A stretch of DNA of 50,579 nt from Gammaproteobacteria bacterium (GTDB lineage: Bacteria; Pseudomonadota; Gammaproteobacteria; Immundisolibacterales; JAKLLR01): positions 1 to 50,579 of the forward strand of contig JAKLLR010000003.1 of assembly GCA_022014175.1 (NCBI GenBank), given 5' to 3'. The notes beneath the pieces are model-generated. The model did no database searches, was not told the DNA's origin, and was given only the letters and a program-made list of their open reading frames with translations. Made by a program: the position numbers and the translations under genes. Shown piece after piece: positions 11,138 through 21,200 of this stretch; within the stretch, counting starts at the first letter, position 1; every line of letters begins with the position of its first letter.

Positions 11138-12345
11138 TATCGGGTCTCCCGTTTACGGGTATCGACGGGTTTATTGCCGACGCTGCTCGGCGCTGTGCGA
11201 CTCGGGAAAGGCACACCATCCCCGGATTCGGGAGAACTGCCACCGCGACTGCCTAACAGCTGATCCAGCGGCAGATAGAGCAGATTGCCGCTACCTTTAG
11301 TGTCCATCAGAACCTTGGGAGTATCGCCTAGAACCGACTCCATGGAATCAATATAGAGCCGCTCGCGGGTCACATCCGGCGCTCTGCGGTACGCCGTTAA
11401 CACCTGATTGAAACGCTCGGTGTCACCGGTGGCTTCAGCCACTACCTGAGCGTTGTACCCACTGGCCTCTGCCAACAGGCGGGCAGCCTCGCCCCGCGCC
11501 CGGGGCAACACATCGTTACGATAGGCCTCGGCTTCATTTTTCTGTCGCTCTTCATCCTCACGGGCTTTTACTGCATCAGAGAAGGCCTCCTGCACCTCCT
11601 CCGGGGGCTGGGCATCCTGCATGTTGACAGCAGTCACCAGCAAACCTGCCTCGTAACGATCAAGAATGCTGCTCAACAGAGTCTGGACTTCATTTGCGAC
11701 CTGTTCACGCCCACCGGTCAGCACATGCTCCATCTTGTTTTTGCCAACCACTTCGCGGACCGCCGACTCAGTGGCCTGATGCAGGGTGGCATCCGGTTCA
11801 CGCACGTTGAAGAGGTAGGATTTGGGGTCAAACACCTTGTACTGCACCGCGAACTTGAGATCGATTATGTTCTCGTCTTTGGTCAGCATCAGGGATTCCC
11901 CAGGCACCGAGGCGGACGTTCGGGCACGAGCGCTGCTACGGTAACCCACCTCTACGGTTCTCACCCGACCGATGTTGACCATCTCAACCCCCTCGACCGG
12001 ATAGGGCCAGTGCCAACGCAAACCGGGGGTGGCCGTCGACTGGTATTGACCAAAACGCAACACGACACCACGCTCACCTTCGTTAACTTTGTATAGCCCG
12101 CTGGCCATCCACAAGCCAAAAAGAACCGCCAGAATAGCGAATATCAGACCTGCGCCCGGCACCTTCTGACCGCCGCCGAACAACCCCTTGAGCTTGTCCT
12201 GCAGTTTGCCCAGAAGTTCATCCAGATCTGGCGGCCCCCCGGGCTCACGGCGACGCCAGGGATCTCTTGAGTCATTGCCGTCAGGCTTATCCCAACCGGA
12301 TTCAGCCCCATACGCGGGGCGCACTTCGCTACTTGATTCGCTCAT
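11137..12345 (-). CDS. hflK: Membrane protease modulator HflK
   Basis: Partner of HflC in the FtsH-HflKC complex. I take ATG 12345 (MSESSSEVRPAYGAESGW) as start, giving 402 residues; the frame stays open 17 codons further to 12396, but those residues do not resemble the family. After a Gly/Asp-rich cytoplasmic stretch and a helix (LIFAILAVLFGLWMASGLY), the SPFH domain begins at NEGERGVVLRFG. EAEAYRNDVLPRARGEAARL and EASGYNAQVVAEATGD are typical HflK coiled-coil segments. The C-terminus is a Ser/Pro/Gly-rich tail. Confidence 0.95.
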   Translation of the reverse strand: MSESSSEVRPAYGAESGWDKPDGNDSRDPWRRREPGGPPDLDELLGKLQDKLKGLFGGGQKVPGAGLIFAILAVLFGLWMASGLYKVNEGERGVVLRFGQYQSTATPGLRWHWPYPVEGVEMVNIGRVRTVEVGYRSSARARTSASVPGESLMLTKDENIIDLKFAVQYKVFDPKSYLFNVREPDATLHQATESAVREVVGKNKMEHVLTGGREQVANEVQTLLSSILDRYEAGLLVTAVNMQDAQPPEEVQEAFSDAVKAREDEERQKNEAEAYRNDVLPRARGEAARLLAEASGYNAQVVAEATGDTERFNQVLTAYRRAPDVTRERLYIDSMESVLGDTPKVLMDTKGSGNLLYLPLDQLLGSRGGSSPESGDGVPFPSRTAPSSVGNKPVDTRKRETR

Positions 12346-12426
12346 AGACACTCTGGTGATTATCACAATCTTTATATTTGAAGGCGGGACGTCCATTGTC
12401 CCAGATGGAGCGGCTGTGGGGAACCG

Positions 12427-13692
12427 TTAGAACTCCACCGTTACCCCCTCCTGCTCCAACAATGACCGCAGACGGCCCAGCCCGGCCTGAGGAATCTCCA
12501 CCCTCATGCGCCAGCCATTGTCGTCTACCGCTTCTTCGTGTAACACGGCACCCTCCGCGAACAGCTGACCGCGCAGTTTGCCGTACTCCCCGTGCATGGT
12601 AATGGTCCGGCGTAACCGCATCTCACCAGCCCGTTCAGAGATCGCCTGCAACAGCAGATCACAGCCGACACCCGTTGCGGCCGAGAGCCAGACCGCCTCT
12701 GCTTTGCCAGCGGCATTGCGAACAACTCTTGGGGCTTCGTCCATCAGGTCAATCTTGTTATAGATCATCAAGGTCGGCGTATCCACCACCTCAAGCGTCT
12801 TCAACACCTCGTTAACATCATGGATCTCACGCGCAAAAGTCGGGCTGCTGGCATCCACCACATGCAGCAGCAGATCAGCACTCACAGTCTCCTCAAGGGT
12901 CGCCCGGAAGGCTGCGATCAGGGTCGTCGGCAGGTTACGGATAAAGCCAACAGTATCGGCGATCACCACCGGCCCTGTTACCGGCACCTCAATCCGTCGC
13001 AAAGTGGGGTCAAGGGTCGCAAACAGCTGGTCAGCAGCTAACACATCGGACCCGGTCATCCGGTTGAACAGGGTCGATTTGCCGCTATTGGTGTAGCCTA
13101 CCAGAGAGCAGGAGGAGAGGCCGGACCGCTCCCGTCCACGCCGTTGCTGGACTCGGGTCCGGGCCACCCGGGCCAGGCGTTGCTGCAGCTGCCGCAAACG
13201 GGCCCGCAACAGTCGACGATCCGTCTCTAACTGGGTCTCACCCGGGCCGCGCAGACCGATCCCCCCTTTCTGACGCTCAAGATGGGTCCAGCCCCGAATC
13301 AGTCGCGTACTCAGACGCTCGAGCTGGGCCAACTCCACCTGCAATTTACCTTCGTAGGAGCGGGCGCGTTGGGCAAAAATATCAAGGATCAGGGTGGTTC
13401 GATCAATCACCCGGCAATCCAGCGCTTTTGATAGATTCCGCTCCTGAGAAGCACTCAGTGGGTGGTCAAAAATAACCAGATCAACACAAGTTCGGACGAC
13501 CTCCGTCTTAATCTCGTCAACTTTACCGCGACCAACCAGAAAACGGGCGGTGGCCCGATCTTGATTCGACTTAACCACATGGGCCGGGGTAACCCCGGCG
13601 GAGCGAACCAGAGTGAGAAACTCCGCCCAGTCCGCAGAACCGCCGCCATCAAAAGCGGTCGTGACCAGAACGGCCTGGGCGGTGGGATTAAT
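12427..13692 (-). CDS. hflX: GTPase HflX, start codon abnormal
   Basis: A ribosome-binding GTPase that splits stalled 70S particles after heat shock. The G domain shows P-loop GYTNSGKST, G3 DTVGFIRNLP and G4 NKID; upstream is the glycine-rich linker with RGPGETQLETDRRLL. Homology extends to AVLVTTAFDGGGSADWAEF, well before the first GTG at 13578, and no ATG, GTG or TTG lies in frame between that GTG and an upstream TGA. An ATT at 13692 sits 5 bases after GGAGG and gives 421 residues (E. coli 426). Alternatively the true start is ATG 13714 (MLQIGG) and one extra G in the GGGG run at 13696-13699 shifts the frame. The coordinates assume the ATT. Confidence 0.88.
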   Translation of the reverse strand: MNPTAQAVLVTTAFDGGGSADWAEFLTLVRSAGVTPAHVVKSNQDRATARFLVGRGKVDEIKTEVVRTCVDLVIFDHPLSASQERNLSKALDCRVIDRTTLILDIFAQRARSYEGKLQVELAQLERLSTRLIRGWTHLERQKGGIGLRGPGETQLETDRRLLRARLRQLQQRLARVARTRVQQRRGRERSGLSSCSLVGYTNSGKSTLFNRMTGSDVLAADQLFATLDPTLRRIEVPVTGPVVIADTVGFIRNLPTTLIAAFRATLEETVSADLLLHVVDASSPTFAREIHDVNEVLKTLEVVDTPTLMIYNKIDLMDEAPRVVRNAAGKAEAVWLSAATGVGCDLLLQAISERAGEMRLRRTITMHGEYGKLRGQLFAEGAVLHEEAVDDNGWRMRVEIPQAGLGRLRSLLEQEGVTVEF

Positions 13693-13751
13693 CCGCCCCT
13701 CCGATCTGCAACATCAGACCGAGCCGACCCGAGGGGGAGACGGCATAAGCT

Positions 13752-13991
13752 CTATTCGGAATCAGTCTCGTCATCCGAGCTGAGATTGACACGCCGTGAG
13801 GGCACAACGGTTGAAATAGCGTGCTTGTAGACCATCTGGGAGACGGTATTTTTCAGTAGTACCACGTACTGATCAAAGGACTCGACCTGACCCTGTAACT
13901 TAATGCCGTTGACCAAAAAAATAGAGACCGGAATACGCTCTTTGCGCAGTGCATTCAAAAAAGGGTCCTGCAAACTCAGGTTCTTTTTCAT
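13752..13991 (-). CDS. hfq: RNA chaperone Hfq
   Basis: 79 residues. The Sm1 motif [20 protein letters not shown] and Sm2 region [16 protein letters not shown] are intact, with the YKHA pocket that binds U-rich RNA ends. Hfq hexamers pair small RNAs with mRNAs. The C-terminal tail is short and ends in acidic SSDDETDSE. Start ATG 13991 follows a good GGAG. It lies between miaA and hflX as in E. coli. Confidence 0.98.
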   Translation of the reverse strand: MKKNLSLQDPFLNALRKERIPVSIFLVNGIKLQGQVESFDQYVVLLKNTVSQMVYKHAISTVVPSRRVNLSSDDETDSE

Positions 13992-14124
13992 TATCGCTTT
14001 ACTCCTTCATTTACAGTTCAGAAAACCAGCCAGGATAGCCACCCGGCCGGAAACAGTGATTTTCGTTGAGTGGGGTATCCAGCGTCAAGCAATCCATCGC
14101 CCTCACCCCGGATAAATGGGGACG

Positions 14125-15054
14125 TCAGGGGGTTAAATCAAGAAACTGCTGCACTGCAGCAATCAGACCCCGCCCCGGCGCCTCAAACCAGATCGCATCC
14201 GGCTCCCGCCGGAGCCAGGTAAGCTGCCGCTTGGCCAGCTGTCGAGTGGCGACAATTGCTCGAAACCGGGCCTCATCAAAACTGTACTGCCCCTCTAGCC
14301 AGGACCAGATCTGGCGATAGCCCACAGCCCGCATGCTGGGGGTCTCCGGGCCAAGATCGGAACGCCGGTGTAGCCCCCGCACCTCTTCCACCAGACCGAC
14401 CTGGAGCATCTGATCGAAACGCTGCTCGACACGCTGATGAATAGTCGCCCGGTCCGGGGCCAGAATCAGTTTGATAACACGGTAGGGCAGCTGGTAGCTC
14501 TGCTGCTGCTGGGTCAGGGCGGTCCGGGTGCTGCCGGAGAGCAGGCAAACCTCAAGCGCCCGCTGAATGCGCTGGCGGTCGTTGGGGTCAATTCGCGCTG
14601 CCGCTTCCGGATCGAGATTCGCCAGCCGTTGATGCAGAGCGGGCCAGCCAGAGGCCTCTGCATCCTGCAGCAACTGCTGCCGCAACACCGGATCGGCGGT
14701 CGGCAGCTCCGCCAGACCTCGCTCCAGCGCCCGGTAATACAACAGGGTGCCACCGGCCAGCAGTGGCACACGCCCCGCCCCACTCACCCGAGCCATAACC
14801 GTCAGCGCATCGTCCCGAAACCGGGCGGCGGAGTACTCCTCAACCGGGTCGCAGATATCTATGAGGTGGTGGGGAATGCCGCCCATCTCCTCTGCATCCG
14901 GCTTGGCGGTGCCGATATCCATACCGCGGTAGACCATCGCTGAATCCACGCTGACCACCTCACAGTCGAATTCGGCCGACAGGGCTAGGGCAGCAGCGGT
15001 TTTGCCGGAGGCGGTAGGCCCCATGAGCAGGATGGCCGGGGGCAGCTCTTTCAT
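14125..15054 (-). CDS. miaA: tRNA dimethylallyltransferase MiaA
   Basis: Transfers dimethylallyl to N6 of A37 in tRNAs reading codons that begin with U. 309 residues (E. coli 316). P-loop MGPTASGKTAAALAL is near residues 11-25, DSAMVYRGMDIGTAKP binds substrate near 37-52, and PHHLIDICDP, GGTLLYYRALERGL and NDRQRIQRALEV follow in order. The gene faces away from cinA, and the 99-base gap must hold both promoters. The usual upstream partner mutL lies 7 kb away here. Confidence 0.97.
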   Translation of the reverse strand: MKELPPAILLMGPTASGKTAAALALSAEFDCEVVSVDSAMVYRGMDIGTAKPDAEEMGGIPHHLIDICDPVEEYSAARFRDDALTVMARVSGAGRVPLLAGGTLLYYRALERGLAELPTADPVLRQQLLQDAEASGWPALHQRLANLDPEAAARIDPNDRQRIQRALEVCLLSGSTRTALTQQQQSYQLPYRVIKLILAPDRATIHQRVEQRFDQMLQVGLVEEVRGLHRRSDLGPETPSMRAVGYRQIWSWLEGQYSFDEARFRAIVATRQLAKRQLTWLRREPDAIWFEAPGRGLIAAVQQFLDLTP

Positions 15055-15153
15055 GCCCTCATTCTAGCAAAACCGTCCCCGTTCCCGCCGGGTATACTTG
15101 CGCCCGGGGCCTGAGTTCGAATACCACAACAAACCGACCAACACACAACCCGT

Positions 15154-16446
15154 ATGACCAAACAGCGATTGAAAGCCACCATTCTGGCCACTGGAGAGGA
15201 GGTTCTTCGGGGCGAACTAACCGACAGCAACAGCCCCCATATTGCGGACAAGCTCGGCGAACTGGGAATTGATGTCGAACTGCAACTCACCGCCGGCGAT
15301 CGCCCGGAGGACCTGAAATGGGCCATGCAGACCCTGCTGGGGCGATCAGACATTCTGGTGATTAGTGGCGGCCTGGGGCCAACCGAGGATGATCTCACCA
15401 CGGTTGTCGCTGCAGAGCTGGCAGGGGTCGAAACCTTTTTCGATGAGAGCAGCTGGCAGCAAATCGTCTCGCTGTTTGAGCAATATCGGATCCCGCTCAG
15501 TGAGAACAATCGGAAGCAGGCCTATTTCCCCCTCGGCGCAACCATACTCGAAAACCCCCGGGGCACTGCACCGGGCTTTGAGCTGCCGCTGGAGCTGGAT
15601 GGCGAGCAGAAATGGATCATCGCCCTGCCCGGGCCACCGGCAGAGATGCAGCCGATGCTCGCAACCTGGCTGACCCGCCGGTTTCCAGGCGGTGAAAATC
15701 AGGGCGATCTGTTCATTCGGCTGCTGGGTATTGGTGAATCCACCTTAGCCGAAGCACTGGAACCCTGGTCAGCCCGGTGGGGCCCGGTGAGTTATCGAGT
15801 TCAGTTTCCGGAGATACAGATCAAGCTCTATCGTCCTGAACCAGCCAAGGCCGCTGCCCTCTGCGACTTCCTCACCAAGAACCTGGCCCCCTATCTGGTG
15901 GACTTCTCCGCCCGAACCACCGCAGAACTGTTCGCGGATTATCTGCTGGAAAACAGGCTGACCTTTGCCGCCGCAGAGTCCTGCAGTGGCGGATTGCTGA
16001 GCAAAATTCTGACCGATGCCCCGGGCAGCTCCCGCTATTTTCTGGGGGGCGTGGTCTCCTACCATAACGATATTAAACAGTCCGCTCTCGGAGTGGATCC
16101 AAAAATTCTGGCAACAGAGGGCGCAGTGAGCGAATCGGTGGCGCTACAGATGGCCAGCGGCATTCGCAGCCGCTTCAAGTCAGACCTCAGCCTCAGCATC
16201 ACCGGCATTGCCGGCCCGGATGGCGGCACTCCAGAGAAACCCGTCGGCACTGTCTGGATGGGTAAAGCTACGGCTGAGGGGGTTGAGGCGAAGCTGATGC
16301 AGATGTTTCCCGGCCGCAACCGGGTGCGGGGCGCAGCACCCTTTCACGGCATGCACTGGATAATAGCAAGCTGGCTCGAAACCAGGCGCGCCAGATACCG
16401 GAGCAGCCTTAGCCCTGGAATCAGCTCGGCGCCCCAAAGACCATAG
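15154..16446 (+). CDS. cinA: CinA-family protein (competence/damage-inducible; PncC domain)
   Basis: 430 residues in two domains. The N-terminal MoCF/COG1058 domain has ATGEEVLRGELTDSNS and SGGLGPTEDDLT, associated with ADP-ribose pyrophosphatase activity in some relatives. The C-terminal PncC domain has AAESCSGGLLSKILTDAPGS and ITGIAGPDGGTPEKPVGTVW, typical of NMN deamidase, which returns NMN to NAD synthesis. In many gammaproteobacteria recA follows cinA; it does not here. The tail after MHWIIASWLE is about 25 residues longer than usual and Ser/Arg-rich. No strong ribosome site is seen before ATG 15154. Confidence 0.93.
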   Translation: MTKQRLKATILATGEEVLRGELTDSNSPHIADKLGELGIDVELQLTAGDRPEDLKWAMQTLLGRSDILVISGGLGPTEDDLTTVVAAELAGVETFFDESSWQQIVSLFEQYRIPLSENNRKQAYFPLGATILENPRGTAPGFELPLELDGEQKWIIALPGPPAEMQPMLATWLTRRFPGGENQGDLFIRLLGIGESTLAEALEPWSARWGPVSYRVQFPEIQIKLYRPEPAKAAALCDFLTKNLAPYLVDFSARTTAELFADYLLENRLTFAAAESCSGGLLSKILTDAPGSSRYFLGGVVSYHNDIKQSALGVDPKILATEGAVSESVALQMASGIRSRFKSDLSLSITGIAGPDGGTPEKPVGTVWMGKATAEGVEAKLMQMFPGRNRVRGAAPFHGMHWIIASWLETRRARYRSSLSPGISSAPQRP

Positions 16447-16471
16447 ACCGACTGCTGGAACCGGTCGTAAC

Positions 16472-16486
16472 CGGGGCTGAAGCCCG
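16472..16486. repeat. REP-like palindrome in the cinA/lysS gap
   Basis: The 287-base gap between cinA and lysS (16447-16733) holds no convincing gene. It contains GGGCT-GA-AGCCC (16474-16485) embedded in a context that, read on the minus strand, runs GGAGCGCGGGCTTCAGCCCC. This resembles the REP elements of Pseudomonas and Xanthomonas relatives. A related ACTGCTGGA(A/G)CCGG string occurs here (16451) and near 29506. I could not count genome copies. Confidence 0.35.
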
Positions 16487-16733
16487 CGCTCCACCAGCGC
16501 TGCAATTTTCACACATGTCGACCCGGTCCGCTGATGCATCGGGAACCTGCATCTATGCTGAATTTCTGAAATCAGACTAACCCTGCTCATAGGGGCCATC
16601 GGGCAGAGCAAATCCCCCAAACCAATGGTGCCGGCGCGCATTTCAGGCGGCTTCGGCACTCCCCGAAAGCTGGCTGGGTGGCGTCTGTGTGAGGCTTTGG
16701 TTATCGCTATCCGTCATTAAAGAACTGCTTGAA

Positions 16734-18230
16734 TCAGGCTTCAAAATGCTGTTCAGGACGCATGTGAGGGAACAGCAGCACGTCGCGAATCGAAGGGGCA
16801 TCAACGAACAACATGACCAGACGGTCAATACCAATACCCTGCCCGGCGGTGGGGGGCATACCGTACTCCAGAGCGCGGACATAATCGGCATCGTAGTACA
16901 TCGCTTCATCGTCTCCGGCCGCCCGTTCAGCGGTCTGAGCATGGAAGCGGGCCGCCTGATCATCCGCGTCATTCAATTCAGAAAAGCCGTTGGCGATCTC
17001 ACGGCCTGCAATGAAGAGTTCAAAGCGGTCCGTTACCTCCGGATTATCATCGCTGCAACGGGCCAGGGGGGACACTTCGGTGGGAAAGGCTGTCACGAAG
17101 GTCGGCTGATGCAGACTCTCTTCCACAGTTTTCTCGAACAGTTCGGTCAGCAGTTTACCTGTGCCCCAACTCGGCTCCCAGTGCGCGCCGACGGCCTCAA
17201 GTCTGGCGCGCAAGGCGTCCTGGTGTGTCGCCGTCTCCGCCGTCAGTCCCGGGTTGTGGGCCAGGACCGCATCGCGCATGGTAATACGGGTGAACGGTGC
17301 GCTGAACTCCAGTTCCGCCCCCTGATAACTCAAGGTCGTGGTGCCAAGTAGCGTCTGAGCCAAGAACCCCAGCATCACCTCGGTCAGATCCATCATATCG
17401 TGGTAGCTGGCATAGGCCTGATAAAACTCCACCATGGTGAATTCCGGATTGTGCCGAGTGCTCACCCCTTCGTTACGAAAGCTGCGATTGACCTCAAATA
17501 CCCGCTCCAGACCGCCCACCACCAGCCGCTTGAGGTAGAGCTCCGGGGCGATACGCAGATAGAGGGTCATATCCAGGGCATTGTGATGGGTCTTAAATGG
17601 TCGTGCTGCCGCCCCCCCCGGCAGCGGATGCATCATCGGGGTCTCGACTTCGAGGTAGTCCCGTTCCAACAAGAACGAACGCAGCCCAGCAATCAGGCGG
17701 GAACGCAGTCGAAACAGGCTGCGGCTCTTTTCGTTCATAATCAGATCAAGATAGCGCTGCCGGTAGCGGACCTCCTGATCCTGCAGGCCGTGCCACTTCT
17801 CCGGCAGCGGCCGTAGTGCCTTGACCAGCAGACAGACCTGGTCAACCTTGACCGACAACTCCCCGGTGCGGGTCCGGAACAACGCCCCTTGGACACCAAT
17901 GATGTCGCCGATATCCCATTTTTTAAACTGCTCGTTATAGAACCCCTGCGGCAAGCTATCCCGTTGTAGATAGAGCTGAATCTGACCGCTATCATCCTGC
18001 AGATGGGCAAAACTCGCCTTGCCCATCACCCGGCGGGTCATCATGCGCCCCGCCAGAGCCACCCGCACCGGGGCCTGCTCCAGCTCTTCGCCATCAACGT
18101 CAGCCTAGCGACTCAACAGATCAGCAGCTCGGGAGTCCGGCTTGAAATCATTGGGATAGGGGTTGCCGCTCTCCCGCAGACGGGCCAGCTTCTGCCGCCG
18201 CTGCTGGATCTGGTCGTTACTCTCATCCAT
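16734..18230 (-). pseudogene. lysS: Lysyl-tRNA synthetase, interrupted by in-frame amber
   Basis: The class II synthetase that charges tRNA-Lys. The full frame from ATG 18230 (MDESNDQIQQRRQKLARLRE) to 16734 would be 498 residues, the normal length. The anticodon-binding OB fold follows ([18 protein letters not shown]), then motif 2 ([20 protein letters not shown]) and motif 3 ([11 protein letters not shown]). Codon 42 (18107-18105) is TAG where the family usually has Tyr or Phe in a SR-Y-ADVDGE context. A GTG at 18068, preceded by GGAG, could restart translation and give 444 residues, keeping the whole OB fold and catalytic core but losing the N-terminal helix. Because lysS is normally essential, reinitiation, suppression, a second copy or a base error are all more likely than plain loss. 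It lies 11 bases after prfB, the same pair as in E. coli. Confidence 0.85.
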
Positions 18231-18241
18231 TGTTTTTACAC

Positions 18242-19337
18242 TCACAATCCGCTTTTCAGCGCGGCTTCGATAAATTCATCCAGGTCACCATCCAGCACGG
18301 CGCCGGTATTACCCACTTCGACGTTGGTACGCAGGTCCTTGATCCGGGACTGATCCAGCACGTAACTGCGAATCTGGCTACCCCAGCCAATGTCGGCCTT
18401 GCCGGCCTCCACTGCAGCACTCTCCGCCCGCCGTTTCTGCATCTCGTGTTCGTAGAGTTTCGCCCGCAGCTGACTCATGGCCTGCGCCCTGTTCTTGTGC
18501 TGACTGCGGTCGTTCTGACACTGCACCACGATGCCGGTGGGCTCGTGGGTGATGCGAATGGCTGACTCGGTCTTGTTGACATGCTGGCCGCCGGCACCGG
18601 AGGCCCGGTAGGTATCGATACGCAGATCCGACGGATTCACTTCAACATCAACCGAGTCGTCAATCTCCGGGTAGATAAAGACCGAGGCAAACGAGGTGTG
18701 TCGCCGGGCACCGGAGTCGAACGGCGACTTGCGCACCAGCCGGTGCACCCCGGTTTCAGTCCGCAAATAACCATAGGCATATTCGCCCCGCACGGTGATG
18801 GTCGCACTCTTGATGCCCGCCACCTCACCATCGGAGCGCTCGGTAATTTCGGTCTGAAAACCGTGCCGCTCCGCCCAGCGAATGTACATTCGCAGCAGCA
18901 TTGAAGCCCAATCCTGGGCCTCGGTGCCGCCGGAGCCGGACTGCACATCAATAAAGGCGTTGTTGGCATCCGCCTCACCTGAGAACATGCGGCGAAATTC
19001 GAGGGCCTCCAGAGAGGCTGCTGCCTTGGCCACATCGACTTCGACCTCGGTAACCGCCTCTTCATCCTGCTCGTCCCGGGCCATCTCAAGCAGTTCCAGG
19101 TCATCTTCCAGCCGGGTACCGAGACTACCCAGAAGATCCACCACGTCCTCTAGTCGGGCGCGCTCCTGATTCAGCTCCTGGGCGCGGGTGGGCTCGTCCC
19201 AGAGGCTCGGGTCTTCCAGCTCCCGCCGAACCTCTTCCAGCCGTTCCCGCCGACCATCGAAGTCAAAGATACCCCCTGAGCGCATCCAGACGCTTTTCAA
19301 GATCGTTAATCTGGTTAATCAGCGGGTTGAGTTCCAT
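18242..19337 (-). CDS. prfB: Peptide chain release factor 2 (programmed +1 frameshift)
   Basis: Recognises UGA and UAA stops. Translation starts at ATG 19337 ([20 protein letters not shown]) and reaches an in-frame TGA at codon 25 (19265-19263). A +1 shift at CTT-TGA-C continues as [12 protein letters not shown], giving 364 residues in all (E. coli 365). The specificity motif SPF ([11 protein letters not shown]) and the catalytic GGQ ([13 protein letters not shown]) are present. Low RF2 lets the ribosome slip, which gives autoregulation. lysS follows after 11 bases. Confidence 0.97.
19262..19277 (-). promoter_or_regulatory. prfB frameshift signal
   Basis: On the minus strand the sequence AGGGGG-TAT-CTT-TGA-C contains an internal Shine-Dalgarno-like AGGGGG just upstream of the slippery CTT (19268-19266) and stop TGA (19265-19263). 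This is the classic RF2 arrangement, with the SD-like run pushing the ribosome forward by one base. Confidence 0.95.
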
Positions 19338-19438
19338 CGAAAATCCTGTCATTCAAGGGGAATAGCACGAGAGCACGACATTGTACGCAGCGGCCAGTTT
19401 AGGGTCGAGCTTGAGGACGCATCAACATCTAGGAAAAT

Positions 19439-21169
19439 TCAGCGCCAGAGGTGACTGATATTCAACTGGACAGAGGCCCGCCCCTGCCATTCGTTGACCT
19501 CAAGACGATAGGCCACCACCAACTCACTGCCCCGCTCCGGCAGACCGTTATCCGCCTGCCCGAAAGCGATAGCATCCCATTCATCGCCGGAGGCGGGGTC
19601 TGCCAGCCGCATTTTCAGATGATTCTCCCCCACAACCCGAACCTGACGCACCACAAACCGACCCTCAAACAGGGGTTCCGGAAAGCCAATACCCCAGGGG
19701 CCGGCCGCTATCAGCGCCTGTGCTACAGTCAGACAGATCTGCTCTGGTCGAAGCGGCCCGTCACTCAAGACTATCGGCCGAAAAGGCAGACCATCGTTGC
19801 GGCGAATCACCTCCTGGTTGAGCAACTCGGAAAACTCCGGCAACGCACCCGGCGCCAGAGTGAGACCCGCCGCCATGGCATGACCGCCAAAAGTGCGCAC
19901 CAGCTCTGGCCGATGACTTACCACTGTCTCGATCGCATCCCGGATATGGATGGCTGAAACTGAGCGGGCGGAGCCCTTTAGGCAACCGGGCTGGTTATCA
20001 ATATTGGCATCCGCAAAAGCGATCACCGGCCGCTGCAATTGCTCCTTAATCCGGGAGGCGAGAATCCCGACGATGCCCTGGTGCCACTGGGGTTGATAGA
20101 CGCAGACCGCACCCTCCCCCAACCGCCCCTCAGCCAGCAGACGATCAAGCTCCGCCCTGGCGTCGATCTCCATCTCCACACCGATCTGCCGCCGCTGCCG
20201 ATTGAGCTGGTCCAGCTCAGCTGCCAGTTCATCAGCCACCCCGGCAGGCGCCATCAGACACTCCACACCCAGCGAGATGTCATCCAGCCGTCCGGCAGCA
20301 TTCAACCTCGGGCCAACTACAAAACCCAGATCAGCCGCCTGCGCCTTTTCAGGCGCCCTGTTTGCCAGCCGCAGCAGCGCCAGAACGCCAGGACGACAGC
20401 GCTGGGCCCGGATACGGGCCAGTCCTTGGGCCACCAGAATCCGGTTATTACGATCCAGCCGAGCCACATCGGCCACGGTGCCCAGCGCCACCAGGTCGAG
20501 AAACGCCGCCAGATTGGGTTCAGGCCGGCCAGGGCCAAACCAGCCGGAGGCCCGAAGAGCAGCCCGCAGCGACATCAGCAGATAGAAGAGCACACCGACC
20601 CCAGCCAGAGATTTGCTGCCGAACTCACAACCCGGCTGGTTGGGATTGAGAATGGCATCCGCCTCCGGCAGTTCAGGACCCGCCAGATGATGGTCGGTCA
20701 CCAGCACCCGCAGCCCGAGGCGACGGGCCTCTGCCACCCCCTCAATGCTGCTGATGCCGTTATCAACGGTGATCAACAGACCCGGCTGACGCGCGGCGGC
20801 GATGGCAACGATTTCAGGGGTCAGTCCGTAGCCATATTCAAACCGGTTGGGCACCAGATAATCCACATCCGCCACCCCCAACGCTTGCAGCCCCAACACC
20901 CCCAGCGCGCAGCTGGTGGCACCGTCGGCATCGAAATCGCCCACAAACAGGATGCGCTGCCCGGTCTGAACTGCAGCGGTCAGAATCCCGGTCGCCCGGG
21001 TGATGCCTTTAAGTCCCTCCGGGGGCAGCAGACCGGCCAGGGCCAGGTCGCTCTCTGCTGGAGAGAGACCTCGGGCTGCGTATAACCCCGCAAGCAGCTC
21101 ATCCGTTCCAGTTGCCTGCCACTGGCTGAGCAGGCTCTGATCCACCACCGAGCGCCGGGCTAGCTCCAT
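19439..21169 (-). CDS. recJ: Single-stranded-DNA-specific exonuclease RecJ
   Basis: A 5'-3' exonuclease of the DHH family used in recombination and mismatch repair. I start at ATG 21169 (MELARRSVVDQSLLSQW), 576 residues (E. coli 577); the frame is open nine codons further to a GTG at 21196. Metal-binding motifs are VGDFDADGATS (near 82-92), TDHHLAGPELPEADAILNP (near 155-173) and the DHHA1 part with GGHAMAAGLTL (near 440-450). The C-terminal OB fold ends in VQLNISHLWR. RecJ and the nearby MutL both serve methyl-directed-type mismatch repair. Confidence 0.95.
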   Translation of the reverse strand: MELARRSVVDQSLLSQWQATGTDELLAGLYAARGLSPAESDLALAGLLPPEGLKGITRATGILTAAVQTGQRILFVGDFDADGATSCALGVLGLQALGVADVDYLVPNRFEYGYGLTPEIVAIAAARQPGLLITVDNGISSIEGVAEARRLGLRVLVTDHHLAGPELPEADAILNPNQPGCEFGSKSLAGVGVLFYLLMSLRAALRASGWFGPGRPEPNLAAFLDLVALGTVADVARLDRNNRILVAQGLARIRAQRCRPGVLALLRLANRAPEKAQAADLGFVVGPRLNAAGRLDDISLGVECLMAPAGVADELAAELDQLNRQRRQIGVEMEIDARAELDRLLAEGRLGEGAVCVYQPQWHQGIVGILASRIKEQLQRPVIAFADANIDNQPGCLKGSARSVSAIHIRDAIETVVSHRPELVRTFGGHAMAAGLTLAPGALPEFSELLNQEVIRRNDGLPFRPIVLSDGPLRPEQICLTVAQALIAAGPWGIGFPEPLFEGRFVVRQVRVVGENHLKMRLADPASGDEWDAIAFGQADNGLPERGSELVVAYRLEVNEWQGRASVQLNISHLWR

Positions 21170-21200
21170 AACCGCGCCAATCCCGTGATCAGCCACAGCA

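Noticed and set aside
18242..19300. prfB as a frameshifted pseudogene
   Set aside because: The TGA with CTT-TGA-C and upstream AGGGGG is the standard RF2 programmed frameshift, not damage.
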